Positions 1-8,354 are shown, counted from the stretch's first letter. The stretch: DNA of 24,935 nucleotides from Actinomycetota bacterium (GCA_005791325.1 SXXA01000012.1:1-24935); one strand, 5' to 3'. Notes: generated from the letters alone by a model not told the origin. Made by a program: numbers and translations.

Positions 1-1
1 A

Positions 2-304
2 ACCGACGCATGGCGGTATCCGTGGATGCATATTAAATGGATGCTCGTGTTGGCATTTGTCGGGTATCACATTTGGGTAGAATCGCTAAGACGCTCCCTT
101 GAACAAGGTCAATCACCCTACCCCTCTTCCCTATTGCGATTATTAAATGAATGGCCATTTGTACTCATGCTGGGTATTTTGATTGCGGTTTATACCCGAA
201 ATCCTGGTTGGGCGGGTGGGGTCGCGGGGGTGGCCAGCTTATTATTGGCCTTAGCTGGGATTCGGATTCAGCGAGTTCATCGTCGAAGCATGCGGGGCAA
301 ATGA
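2..304 (+). CDS. hemJ: Protoporphyrinogen IX oxidase HemJ, C-terminal part (5' end outside window)
   Basis: The frame is open from the window edge, so the N-terminus is missing; about 100 residues remain of a family that is usually about 140-150. HemJ is a membrane protein that oxidises protoporphyrinogen IX to protoporphyrin IX in heme synthesis. The visible part fits the family: PWMHIKWMLVL (the conserved H..K helix), GYHIW, then LLRLLNEWPFVLMLGILIAVY, the usual NE.P helix, and a further hydrophobic stretch before a basic tail. The stop overlaps the thiE start as ATGA, so the two are co-transcribed. The last helix and tail are longer than in many HemJ proteins. The family call is from memory of its C-terminal pattern; a CopD-like membrane protein is the alternative. 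Confidence 0.72.
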   Translation, partial: TDAWRYPWMHIKWMLVLAFVGYHIWVESLRRSLEQGQSPYPSSLLRLLNEWPFVLMLGILIAVYTRNPGWAGGVAGVASLLLALAGIRIQRVHRRSMRGK

Positions 305-1299
305 TGCCCCCCAATTGGGCCATTATCGATGCCAATATCAATCGTGCCACAGAGGGATTGCGGGTTTTAGAGGATTATTGCCGATTCCACCGCCATGATG
401 AGACCCTAACCCATATGTTGGCCCACTTTCGGCATCAACTGAATGAATCCAATCCTGATTGGGCCAATCAGTTACAAAGTCGCCATACCCCGTCCGATGT
501 GCGAGCCATGGAACCCCCACGAACCCGAGAATCGGTAGTTGGATTGTTGCGAGCCAATTGTTCGAGGGTTCAAGAAGCCATGCGGGTATTGGAAGAATGG
601 ACCGGCCGTGCATTGTATTGTGACATTCGATATCGGATGTATGATGTGGAACAGCAATTGGTTTTGTCGGCCTTAAAACCACCCATCAACACGGGCATCA
701 TGGTGATTAGTGACCAACCCAAAATACTGGCCCAAGCGCAAGAACAGGGTGCCATCATGGTACAACTACGCGTTAAAAATACGCCCAAAGCGACGATTTA
801 CCCACTGGCACAACAGGCTCGCGACCTGATTCGGGACATCCCCTTGATAATCAATGATTACCTTGACTTGGCAGTGGCCATTCATGCCGATGGCTTGCAT
901 ACTGGGCAAGACGATTTACCACTGTCTGTACTACGTGATCAGTTGGGGAGCTATCGGCTATTGGGACGCACCACCCATACCCTAGACCAAGGCAAGATCG
1001 CCAAGGAATCAGGGGCGGATTATATTAGTGTGGGCCCCATTTGGGAGACCCCATCGAAACCGGGACGCGCCGGCATTGGCTTTGGCTATTTGGGGCAAGT
1101 CGCGACACTGGGGATTCCCTATGTGGCCATTGGGGGGATTGATTTAGATCGACTGCCTCAAATATTGGCTTATTCCCCTCCCATGGTTGGAATGATTCGA
1201 GATGTGGCTAATTTACCTAAAATGGCTGAACTCTTTTATGCGAGTCATGGGTCACAATCAGTGGGGGGAGATCATCGTGAGGGGGAGGGCCACTCATGA
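301..1299 (+). CDS. thiE: Thiamine-phosphate synthase with N-terminal ThiD2 domain
   Basis: A 332-residue bifunctional-looking protein that couples HMP-PP and thiazole phosphate to thiamine phosphate in the cytosol. Residues about 6-125 form a ThiD2-type domain (IIDANINRATEGLRVLEDYCR, then VQEAMRVLEEW), the arrangement known in cyanobacterial ThiE. Residues about 131-312 form the TIM-barrel synthase: VQLRVKN, LIINDYLDLA, ADGLHTGQDDLP, LGRTTHT, GADYISVGPIWETPSKPGR and VAIGGI. The usual INDR motif reads INDY here. I chose the ATG at 301 because it makes a 4-base ATGA overlap with hemJ and begins exactly at the ThiD2 domain; an in-frame ATG at 151 would add unrelated residues read from hemJ. The downstream overlap with cmoA is also ATGA. 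Confidence 0.93.
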   Translation: MMPPNWAIIDANINRATEGLRVLEDYCRFHRHDETLTHMLAHFRHQLNESNPDWANQLQSRHTPSDVRAMEPPRTRESVVGLLRANCSRVQEAMRVLEEWTGRALYCDIRYRMYDVEQQLVLSALKPPINTGIMVISDQPKILAQAQEQGAIMVQLRVKNTPKATIYPLAQQARDLIRDIPLIINDYLDLAVAIHADGLHTGQDDLPLSVLRDQLGSYRLLGRTTHTLDQGKIAKESGADYISVGPIWETPSKPGRAGIGFGYLGQVATLGIPYVAIGGIDLDRLPQILAYSPPMVGMIRDVANLPKMAELFYASHGSQSVGGDHREGEGHS

Positions 1300-2027
1300 C
1301 ACATCATCAGCCATCGGTGGATCGATTGTTTGAAGACCCCTCACGAACGGGACCATTTACCTTTGATGCCGATGTGGCAATGGTATTTGATAATATGATT
1401 GAACGAAGTGTGCCATGTTACCACCAGATTCAACATTTAATGCCCCATTTAATCCGATGCGCAGCCCCACATGCCAACCGCTTCTTGGACTTGGGATGTT
1501 CAACCGGATCCACTTTATGTCAATTGGCTTCCATATTCCCCACAATAACGGGCATTGGTTGGGACACCAGCCCAGAATTGGTGCAACGAGCCATCCAAAA
1601 AGCCCAGCATGAGGGAGTATCTACTCGGTTAACATTTGAGCAAGCCGATATGACCCAAATACCGTTACCCAACGCTGATGTCATCATTGCATGTCTGGCA
1701 CTACAGTTTATTCCGCCGGCTCAACGCTTGGCAGTATTGCACGCCATGCATCATGTGTTACCATCGAATGGGCTGGTCATTGTGGTGGAAAAAACCATTC
1801 CTTATCATGAAACCAATCAAGCGATTTTTGAATCGATTTACCATCAGGTAAAGGAAGAAAACGGGTATTCAAAAGTTGAGATTGCAACCAAGAAAAAGGC
1901 CTTGGACGGGGTGTTAATCCCGTTAACGGGGCAACAAAATGAAGCCTTATTTGAAACAGCCGGCTTTAAGAGTGAGCGTTTCTTAACATGGATGGTATTT
2001 TCTGGATGGCTACTCCACAAGCAATGA
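1296..2027 (+). CDS. cmoA: CmoA-like carboxy-S-adenosyl-L-methionine synthase
   Basis: A 243-residue class I SAM-fold protein, close to the length of E. coli CmoA (247). CmoA makes carboxy-SAM from SAM and prephenate for the cmo5U wobble modification of tRNA. Family landmarks: FTFDADVAMVFDNMIERSVPCY at the N-terminus, the SAM loop FLDLGCSTGS (63-71), LALQFIPPAQR, and ENGYSKVEIATKKKALDGVL. In E. coli the last block reads QKRS, and Arg199 there binds the carboxylate of carboxy-SAM; the aligned residue here is Lys (TKKKA), so exact chemistry is uncertain. The start is set by an ATGA overlap with thiE. No cmoB is in the window. A BioC or generic methyltransferase call fits less well. Confidence 0.85.
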   Translation: MTHHQPSVDRLFEDPSRTGPFTFDADVAMVFDNMIERSVPCYHQIQHLMPHLIRCAAPHANRFLDLGCSTGSTLCQLASIFPTITGIGWDTSPELVQRAIQKAQHEGVSTRLTFEQADMTQIPLPNADVIIACLALQFIPPAQRLAVLHAMHHVLPSNGLVIVVEKTIPYHETNQAIFESIYHQVKEENGYSKVEIATKKKALDGVLIPLTGQQNEALFETAGFKSERFLTWMVFSGWLLHKQ

Positions 2028-2653
2028 GGGTCTCCGTTTGGACCATCCCCCATGATCAGTTTGCATTGGATTACCCCTTTTGTTTATCCGTTGCAGAGAC
2101 CCGTCGCCAACGTGATATGCCCACCCATCGTGCCCACGAATTTGGGGTATCACGGCATTGTTTAAGGCGCCTGATTGGCCATCGATTGCGGCGTGACCCG
2201 TCATCCATTCGTATTGCAATGCCGGAAGGTGGCAAACCCTTTATCCCCCAAAACCCCATTCATTTTAGTCTTTCTCATCATCGTGGATTCACCGCCATTG
2301 CCATCGCCGCCCACCCAGTGGGTGTGGATATTATGCAAGTGCATCGTCAACCGCATATCACAACCATTGCCAAGCGGGTCTTTCACCCACAGGATGTGGA
2401 TCAATTAATGCGATTGGACGGACAAGCACAGTTGTCGATGTTCTTTAAGTTGTGGACGCGTCACGAAGCAGTCGTCAAGGCGATGGGTGTTGGGTTATTA
2501 TATCCAGTCAAGTTTCCACTATATCATCCGGTATCAATCGTAGACTGGTGTATTGGTGAGTTTCAATTTCCAAAAGAATGGATGGTTGCGGTGGCCAGTC
2601 AAACACGATCTTTGACGGTTATTCATGAAGATGACAACACGATTACCCTCTAA
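2024..2653 (+). CDS. 4'-phosphopantetheinyl transferase, Sfp type
   Basis: A 209-residue enzyme that transfers 4'-phosphopantetheine from CoA to a Ser of acyl or peptidyl carrier proteins. Seen in sequence: KPFIP with IHFSLSHHRG (residues 71-88), VGVDI (99-103, metal-binding Asp102) and FKLWTRHEAVVKAMG (141-155, Glu148 and Lys152). The residue two after the Asp, Glu in Sfp (DIE), is Met here (DIM), as in holo-ACP synthases that use other ligands. I start at 2024 because it makes an ATGA overlap with cmoA; in-frame ATGs at 1988 and 2006 lie inside cmoA. Which carrier protein it serves cannot be told from context. No acpS or PKS/NRPS gene is nearby. Confidence 0.88.
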   Translation: MRVSVWTIPHDQFALDYPFCLSVAETRRQRDMPTHRAHEFGVSRHCLRRLIGHRLRRDPSSIRIAMPEGGKPFIPQNPIHFSLSHHRGFTAIAIAAHPVGVDIMQVHRQPHITTIAKRVFHPQDVDQLMRLDGQAQLSMFFKLWTRHEAVVKAMGVGLLYPVKFPLYHPVSIVDWCIGEFQFPKEWMVAVASQTRSLTVIHEDDNTITL

Positions 2654-3155
2654 CATTATTATTATTGGTATGCCAGGATCAGGCAAAACCACCGTGGGTC
2701 GACACTTGTCGAAGTTAACAGGTAAAAAATGGATTGATACAGACAAATTATTGCAAGATCGATTGGGATGCCGAATTCAAACCTTTTTTGAAACCCATGG
2801 TGAAGCGGCCTTTCGAAAAGAAGAGCAATCTGTTTTATTGTATTTATTGACCCTTTCTAATTATGTCATTTCAACGGGTGGCGGGATTGTTTGTCAGCCG
2901 GTAAATTGCTCCTTATTACGCTCCATCGGCAAGGTGGTGTTTATTGATGTACCACTCGACTCGTTATGGGGCCGATTGCAAGGGGATAACAAGCGCCCCC
3001 TATTGCAAACAGAGGACCCACTTGGCACACTAACGCATTTGTATCAAAGCCGTTATGCCCTGTATCAGCATTGTGCCCATACGGTGATTCCGATTACCCA
3101 ACCCTCATCCAATAAAGTGGCCCAAACCATTTTACATCATTTATGCGACTCCTAA
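2625..3155 (+). CDS. aroK: Shikimate kinase
   Basis: A 176-residue cytosolic enzyme phosphorylating shikimate at O3 in the chorismate pathway. Landmarks: Walker A GMPGSGKTTVG (15-25), IDTD with Asp38 and Asp40 for shikimate/Mg, Arg64 in AAFRKEE, TGGGIV (84-89), the lid Arg in NKRPLL (Arg124) and Arg143 in YQSRYALY. All key residues are present. Its start lies inside the end of the transferase gene; ATG 2631 is an equally good start and removes two residues. It overlaps the protease gene by 13 bases. Its product chorismate leads to prephenate, the co-substrate of CmoA encoded upstream, which may be coincidental. Confidence 0.93.
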   Translation: MKMTTRLPSNIIIIGMPGSGKTTVGRHLSKLTGKKWIDTDKLLQDRLGCRIQTFFETHGEAAFRKEEQSVLLYLLTLSNYVISTGGGIVCQPVNCSLLRSIGKVVFIDVPLDSLWGRLQGDNKRPLLQTEDPLGTLTHLYQSRYALYQHCAHTVIPITQPSSNKVAQTILHHLCDS

Positions 3156-4546
3156 TTGGTGCATTGATAACGGTCATAATCGGGGCGGTGCCGATCACAG
3201 GAACCCCTACCCGTGGGGAAGGCCCTCCCGAAGTGGTATCTGGACATTATATTATTTATACCAAGCCCCCCGGCCGATTGGTATTACAAAGCGAGTCAGC
3301 TCAACAGTTGGCGAAACGTCGGGGAGCGAATGTTCAGTTGATCCCCCCATCCTATAAAAAAGGGGTGGCCTCGGTTCGAGAGGGGGCGTTTGTGGTGATG
3401 ATGAGCGACACCCAACCAACCGTGTCGATTTTGGCTGACTTGGCCAAGCATCCAGAGGTTTATTTAATTGAGCCGGTGTATGTGGCCACCCTATTTACAA
3501 CGGGGCCCAACGACCCTTTTTTTGATCAACAAACTTATTTAAATCAAACTGAACTGATCCAATTTTGGGGGATGAAGCAATCCCATGATGTGGTTGTGGC
3601 GGTGGTCGATACTGGGGTGAACCTGACCCATCCTGACTTGGCCAATCGGGTTGTCTTTCGTCACCTAGATCAACCCAATGGATATGATGATGATCAAAAT
3701 GGAATCATTGACGACACCCGTGGCGCAGCCTTTACAACCTCTCGCCCCGACCGACAGCCAATCGACGAACATGGGCACGGGACGCATATCAGTGGCATTA
3801 TTGCGGCAGAGATTAACAATGCGATGGGGGTCGCTGGTATTAGTCGACGGGCCATGATTTTACCCATTCGTGTTACCAATGCCATGGGCCAATTGAACCA
3901 AGTTGATGCGGCGATGGGTATTTTATATGCGGTCGAACAAGGGGCCAACATTATTTTATGTGCATGGGGTTACACCATGGCAAATCAGGTCTTAAAAGAT
4001 GCGATTGCGCTGGCCCAATCACAGGGGGTGCTGGTTATTGCCGCAATGGGAAATAGTGGGACTGATGTACCGGAGTATCCGGCTGCTTTACCGGGGGTAG
4101 TGGCGGTGGGGGCGATTGGGGCCAATCGTGTGCCCCTCCATTTTTCGTCAACTGGCTCCCACATTTCATTTGTGGGGTATGGCGCGGGCATGGTTGGATT
4201 GGGGTTAGGGGACACAGTGCAAACATTAAGTGGCACCAGCCAAGCGGCCGCTGTGGTAACAGGAATTGCCGCCACATTATGGGGTTACAACCCTAATTTG
4301 AGTGCATCGGATTTAAAAACGATTATGATTTTTTCTGCAGAAACGTTATTGGATCAGCGAAATCCAGTCACCGGTTATGGCTTATTGTCACCGGAAAAAG
4401 CCTTTCGTCATTTAAACACATCCCCCCTACCACCCGTATTTATGCCAACGGTACCTGTGTCATCAGATTCGGCCACGCCGTGGTGGATATCGGTATTGTT
4501 GTTTCCGGTTACGGTAGTAAGCGGGTTGTTAGGTTGGTTGTTTTAG
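3143..4546 (+). CDS. Secreted subtilisin-like (S8) serine protease with C-terminal membrane segment
   Basis: A 467-residue S8 peptidase. Residues 1-24 look like a signal peptide; about 33-115 resemble an inhibitor I9 propeptide ending in YLIEPVYV. The triad is complete: Asp156 in VVAVVDTGVN, His212 in HGHGTHISG, Ser366 in SGTSQAAA, with oxyanion Asn304 in AAMGNSG. A Ca-site-like YDDDQNGIIDD lies at 181-191. The Ser block is unusual: the common GTSMA-P reads GTSQAAAVV, without the Pro. The protein ends in a Pro-rich linker and a hydrophobic stretch (about 447-467) with no charged tail, suggesting anchoring or a sorting signal. It is the last gene of the operon; its substrate is unknown. Confidence 0.92.
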   Translation: MRLLIGALITVIIGAVPITGTPTRGEGPPEVVSGHYIIYTKPPGRLVLQSESAQQLAKRRGANVQLIPPSYKKGVASVREGAFVVMMSDTQPTVSILADLAKHPEVYLIEPVYVATLFTTGPNDPFFDQQTYLNQTELIQFWGMKQSHDVVVAVVDTGVNLTHPDLANRVVFRHLDQPNGYDDDQNGIIDDTRGAAFTTSRPDRQPIDEHGHGTHISGIIAAEINNAMGVAGISRRAMILPIRVTNAMGQLNQVDAAMGILYAVEQGANIILCAWGYTMANQVLKDAIALAQSQGVLVIAAMGNSGTDVPEYPAALPGVVAVGAIGANRVPLHFSSTGSHISFVGYGAGMVGLGLGDTVQTLSGTSQAAAVVTGIAATLWGYNPNLSASDLKTIMIFSAETLLDQRNPVTGYGLLSPEKAFRHLNTSPLPPVFMPTVPVSSDSATPWWISVLLFPVTVVSGLLGWLF

Positions 4547-4582
4547 CTGCTTGAAAGTAGTGGGTAAATTGTGGCCACATGA

Positions 4583-4616
4583 TTACCCCCCCACCCCACC
4601 CAAAGGGGAGGGAGTA
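4583..4616. terminator. Imperfect hairpin between convergent genes
   Basis: An imperfect inverted repeat of pyrimidine- and purine-rich arms: TTACCCCC... on the left and ...GGGAGGGAGTAA on the right with AAAG as loop, including mismatches. It lies between the ends of the protease gene (+) and the aminotransferase gene (-). There is no strong T tract on either side, so termination is a weak inference from position. Confidence 0.3.
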
Positions 4617-4651
4617 AAAGAATGATTCTGGGGGCCGCAGGTTCCCAAAAG

Positions 4652-5943
4652 CTAAGTCTTAACCCGATCCTGTACTGCCTTCATAGCCACTTGCAATCGA
4701 TGCGCCAACTCTCGCAATTCATCCAGCGTGGCCACCACCGGCGGCGCCACAAACACATGCGACCATCGGGTTAACGGATACACCCCCGCTTCAAATAAGG
4801 CATTCTTGATGTGCCCGTCCCATTCGTTGGCCCCATTCCTCGGAATGAGGGGATATTTCGTCTTTGGATCGACCACATCAAACGCCCCCAAAAAGCCACG
4901 GGTTCGAATATTAGTGACCACCTCAATCCCCCCAACGCACGTTGCAATTCCAACCCCCACCACCCCTCTAATTCCTTCGCCCGATGAATAACCGGCGATA
5001 ACCCCCGAATCGATGCCACCGCAGCCGCACACCCCAGTGGATGGGCCGAATACGTCATGCCCACCAGTAATGGCTCCCGCTGATACCGTGGTAATACCAA
5101 TGACTCCCTCATTAAAACCGCCCCCATCGGAACCGCCCCATTCGTTAAACCTTTGGCCACCACCACCATATCCGGTACCACCCCGTATCGCGACACCGCA
5201 AACCAATCCCCACACCGCCCAAATCCACTCATAACCTCATCCGCTATTAAACAAATGCCATACCGATCTGCCAACGCCCTCACCGCCACCCAATAACCAT
5301 CTGGATACTGAATACACCCCGACGTTCCCGACTCCCCCTCTAGCAAAATAGCCGCAATGCGGTTCGCCCCCACGTCTTCTATCACCCCCTCTAAGTGGGT
5401 TAAACACTCCCGCTGACAACTGGCTGGCTCTTGGCCCCACATACAACTGGCACAATTGGCGGTTTCAATGGACGCAAATCCGGGTGCCTCTAAACCCATC
5501 AATCCTACCTTTCGGGCATCCCCTGATGCGGTTAGGGCCGCCCATGTTGCCCCATGATAGGATTGATTTTTGGTTAATACAATCGAACGACCCGTGGCCA
5601 TTCGGGCTACTTTAATGGCATTTTCAATCGCATCCGCTCCCCCCGTGGTTAGCAAAATTGGACCAAACCCAGAAGGCAATAACGGGGTCATGGCCTCAAT
5701 GAATACATCTCGCCATGGGCTATCTACACCCGGAACCAAATGACCCGCTGTTTCCACCGCATCTTGTAACATCCCCACCACCATGGGATGGGCATGCCCC
5801 AAGTTGGCAACCATTAACTGTGATGCTGAATCCCACAAAGGCGGGCCACCATCGGGGGTTACCCACACGCCCTTTGCGTGTGTAATCCGAAAGGATGGGG
5901 TCAATTGGGTTCGCCATGGGGTCACTAAAAACGGTGATGCCAT
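4652..5943 (-). CDS. Class III PLP aminotransferase, interrupted by a one-base frameshift
   Basis: The first frame (5943 down to about 4930) gives about 337 residues of a fold-type I class III aminotransferase: SQLMVANLGHAHP, TTGGADAIENAIKVAR, SYHGAT, IADEVMSGFGRCGDWFA, and PLP Lys in VVVAKGLTNG. A Cys-rich insert, CASCMWGQEPASCQRECL, is typical of the taurine-pyruvate-like subgroup. The family C-terminus continues in the next frame (about 4930 to 4652): NIRTRGFLGAFDVVDP..., RWSHVFVAPPVV, TLDELRELAHRL. Adding one G to the tract at 4928-4933 joins the halves as LGG-IEVVTNIRTRG. Unrepaired, the first frame runs on to 4771 with unrelated residues. It abuts the barrel protein's stop with no gap. 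This could be a pseudogene, a slippage site or a sequencing error; the substrate is not determined. Confidence 0.82.
4928..4933. other. C6/G6 homopolymer at the aminotransferase frameshift
   Basis: Six C on the + strand (GGGGGG on the coding strand). Seven would restore one continuous aminotransferase reading frame; five would give an immediate TGA. This is the single position where the two frames must be joined. Confidence 0.75.
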
Positions 5944-6744
5944 CTAAAATAGCTCCGATGATGTCACAACCGGCGCCCCACCCCATCGAATGGATACCAC
6001 ATGCTGATGCGGTAAATCCGTTGCTTTTTGTACCGCATAGTCAACCATCACCGGCCCCCATAACACCCCCATGCCTGCCGTCCACGCGCTGGCATTCACG
6101 CCCCCCCGTATCCACCAATCACTGGCCAATTGCCATTCTAGTCCCGTTGATATCTTCCATGTGTGTTCAGGTGTTGACTCGCCATCCAATACCCAGACCC
6201 ATTCTTGGTTGTCTGCCACCCAAGCCACCCCCACCTGTCCCGTACTGGGGCCTACGGGTTGGGACTGAATCCATTTGCTAATGACCGCCCCCCATTGAAA
6301 GTGGGTCGATACATGCGCCACCACACCAAAATCTGTGGACCACCCACCATTGTGCCATTGCTGAGCACGAATCCCCCAATCCAACCATCGTGACCCCCTC
6401 CGACCATACGCCCATATCACGGATTGATAGGGAAGGGCACCCACCGATGAATTGGCATAACCCAAACTTCCCAACCGCACCACTGTTCGATTCCCTCCCT
6501 CAAAATCGGGGGTTAACGAATGGGTGGCCCATTCTGTGGTGGTAACCGGATGAGCCAATCCAGCCGGATTATTGACCACTGCACCTATGGCATCCGGATG
6601 GGCCACCCCTGCGCCCCCCATTCCCACCGACCGAATGGACCGCAACAAAACCCCCATTGACGCAACCAGCCCCTGTGACAGTACCAGGAGTCCCAACATC
6701 AGCAAAATGGAGACCCATTTGCACTTATACTTCAGGGTAAACAT
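5944..6744 (-). CDS. Outer-membrane beta-barrel protein, FadL/PorV-like
   Basis: A 266-residue protein with a signal peptide: basic start MFTLKYKCK then a hydrophobic stretch to about residue 29. Directly after it comes the hallmark RSVGMGGAGVAHPDAIGAVVNNPAGLA, matching the MGGAG...NPAGL pattern of FadL/PorV/PorQ-type barrels. The rest is alternating, Trp- and Gly-rich strand-like sequence (for example WIRGGVNASAWTAGMGVLW) with VVSIRW near the end. It is shorter than FadL (about 420). The role is unknown; transport or scaffold in the outer membrane is inferred. I chose ATG 6744, overlapping tsaB by 20 bases; a GTG at 6759 would add five residues. Neither start has a clear Shine-Dalgarno, so coupling to tsaB is likely. 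Confidence 0.75.
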   Translation of the reverse strand: MFTLKYKCKWVSILLMLGLLVLSQGLVASMGVLLRSIRSVGMGGAGVAHPDAIGAVVNNPAGLAHPVTTTEWATHSLTPDFEGGNRTVVRLGSLGYANSSVGALPYQSVIWAYGRRGSRWLDWGIRAQQWHNGGWSTDFGVVAHVSTHFQWGAVISKWIQSQPVGPSTGQVGVAWVADNQEWVWVLDGESTPEHTWKISTGLEWQLASDWWIRGGVNASAWTAGMGVLWGPVMVDYAVQKATDLPHQHVVSIRWGGAPVVTSSELF

Positions 6745-7390
6745 ACGATATGGCTGCACTGGTTTGCATCCACTTACCTTGTTGTAGCCAACCCAAAAAA
6801 TGGGTCAGTCGCATCACCCCATCGCACCGTTCATCGGATGGGGCCACTAGCTCCGAATGCCGATTGGCCGCCTCCATTTCCCATACCACCCTTGTTGTGG
6901 GGGTAAGGGTTTGTCGTCGTTTGACCCAATTGGTTGGGGACATGGGGATTGGATCAATGAGTCGTTCAACCCGATTGGAATAAATCCGCAATACCCCCAC
7001 CACCACCTCATCACGTCGCCCCTGACTTAGGACCCATACAACCCCTGGGCCTTGCCCAACGCCCATGGCAACATCTGTGGGTACCCACTGAATCTCGATG
7101 CCATGAACCAATTGAATCCCCATTACTGCGGTTGCACTCATTCGAATAGGGGTTAATGCCCCCGGACCTGCCACCATCATTACCCCTGTTAAGTGCTCAA
7201 TGGATTGACCAACCCGTGCCAATGTTGCTTGCCATTGGGCCACCAGAGACGCCGATGAATCAGTTTCATCCCGAGATGGAATGGCATCCCATCGTTGTTG
7301 GGGGATACGATCCACCAGCGCGTGTTGGGGGGTATACACCCCAACCGCCATGTCATGACGATTGGTAGGATCAATTAATAAGATTGTCAT
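6725..7390 (-). CDS. tsaB: tRNA threonylcarbamoyladenosine biosynthesis protein TsaB
   Basis: A 221-residue ASKHA-fold protein of usual TsaB length. TsaB partners TsaD and TsaE in making t6A37 of ANN-decoding tRNAs. Seen: an N-terminal phosphate-1-like strand MTILLIDPTN and the family core VMMVAGPGALTPIRMSATAVMGIQL, matching GPGSFTGLRIG..KGLA. The sequence is otherwise divergent and lacks the usual IDTS. The start at 7390 forms an ATGA overlap with the dehydrogenase stop; an upstream in-frame start at 7465 would extend into that gene. The 3' end overlaps the barrel gene. tsaD and tsaE are not in the window. Confidence 0.82.
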   Translation of the reverse strand: MTILLIDPTNRHDMAVGVYTPQHALVDRIPQQRWDAIPSRDETDSSASLVAQWQATLARVGQSIEHLTGVMMVAGPGALTPIRMSATAVMGIQLVHGIEIQWVPTDVAMGVGQGPGVVWVLSQGRRDEVVVGVLRIYSNRVERLIDPIPMSPTNWVKRRQTLTPTTRVVWEMEAANRHSELVAPSDERCDGVMRLTHFLGWLQQGKWMQTSAAISYVYPEV

Positions 7391-8274
7391 TGCCCCATTG
7401 CCCATTGTAGGGCCTGTAAACCAGCCACCCCATCCACATAAGGGGTTTTTCGATCCCGAATACACTCCATAAAATGCGTGAGTTGGGCCGTTAGTGGCGG
7501 TATGATGTCTTTGGATAATAGGTGGGGCGTCCCCACATGAGGCGTAAATTGTAACTGTTGGGTCTGATAATCCAATTCGACCAGCCCTTGCGTGGTAATC
7601 ATTTGCAAACGTCGTGCACGAATGGGGCTATTCCAACTCACGGTAATGGTACACAATGCATGGGGGAATTGAAGGCTGATGATACCCGAATCCACATGCC
7701 CATCCTGACTCGCCTGGGTCATGGTATGTCGGGAAATAGGATCTGTTTGCATAATGGCACGTACCACTTCAATATCGTGTACCGCTAAATCAATCATGAC
7801 AGAGGCATCGGTAATTTGGGGGGGACGGGGACTCATGCGATGGGTTTGAATCAATAAGGCTTCCCCCCATTCATTGGCATGGTAGGTCTGTAACAGGGTC
7901 AATACCGCCTGATTAAATCGCTCAATATGGCCCACTTGTAAAATGCGTTGCCTCTGTGATGCCAGTTGAATTAAATGAGTGGCTTGCTCTAGGGTGCTCG
8001 CAATGGGTTTTTCAATGAATACATCCAACCCCTGTTCAAGGGCTTGAACCCCCAATTCATGGTGCAGAGACGTCGGAGCCGTGATACACACCGCATCGGG
8101 GATGATCTGGGAAAAGAGGGCTGAAAGGGATGGCCACACAGGGATCGATTCTGGCACAAGCGAACGAGGGGATGGGTCTACCACCCCAACCAATTGCACC
8201 CCATCCAATTGCAGAAGGGTATTGATGTGATGACGTCCCATATTACCCGCACCAACCACTGCGATTTTAATCAT
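7387..8274 (-). CDS. Gfo/Idh/MocA-family NAD(P)-dependent oxidoreductase
   Basis: A 295-residue sugar-type dehydrogenase. The Rossmann motif is VVGAGNMGRHH (residues 6-16), the catalytic EKP is at 88-90 in DVFIEKPIAST, and GHIERFN (115-121) and DLAVHDIEV (162-170, His166) follow as in the family. The C-terminal alpha/beta domain is complete though the protein is a little short (family 300-350). The substrate is probably a nucleotide sugar or inositol-like polyol; the sequence does not say which. The start has a strong Shine-Dalgarno, GGAGGG, five bases before ATG. It heads a cluster with tsaB, the barrel protein and the aminotransferase; a dehydrogenase plus an aminotransferase would suit amino-sugar synthesis, but that is inference. 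Confidence 0.9.
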   Translation of the reverse strand: MIKIAVVGAGNMGRHHINTLLQLDGVQLVGVVDPSPRSLVPESIPVWPSLSALFSQIIPDAVCITAPTSLHHELGVQALEQGLDVFIEKPIASTLEQATHLIQLASQRQRILQVGHIERFNQAVLTLLQTYHANEWGEALLIQTHRMSPRPPQITDASVMIDLAVHDIEVVRAIMQTDPISRHTMTQASQDGHVDSGIISLQFPHALCTITVSWNSPIRARRLQMITTQGLVELDYQTQQLQFTPHVGTPHLLSKDIIPPLTAQLTHFMECIRDRKTPYVDGVAGLQALQWAMGQ

Positions 8275-8295
8275 AAATACCCTCCATAATACATA

Positions 8296-8335
8296 CCCCC
8301 CTTTCAGCTATCTGCCTGAGAACAGGCGTTGGGGG
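8296..8335. other. Stem-loop between pdxH and the dehydrogenase gene
   Basis: A 5-bp stem GCCTG/CAGGC (8314-8318 with 8323-8327, loop AGAA) sits inside a larger possible pairing of CCCCCC (8296-8301) with GGGGG (8331-8335). It lies in the 80-base gap between two same-strand genes. No T tract follows, so it may be a processing or attenuation structure rather than an intrinsic terminator. Beside it is a C9 tract at 8347-8355. Confidence 0.4.
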
Positions 8336-8354
8336 ACCAATTACAGCCCCCCCC

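Noticed and set aside
338..682. A 114-codon minus-strand frame over thiE
   Set aside because: It is antisense to conserved ThiD2/ThiE coding sequence, with no start signals.
1296..2027. BioC (malonyl-ACP methyltransferase)
   Set aside because: The protein shares the general SAM fold, but the N-terminal, LQF and NGYS blocks match CmoA, and no other biotin gene is nearby.
4728..5234. Plus-strand Pro/Thr-rich frames opposite the aminotransferase
   Set aside because: They are low-complexity shadows of a GGN/CCN-rich coding strand and have no ribosome sites.
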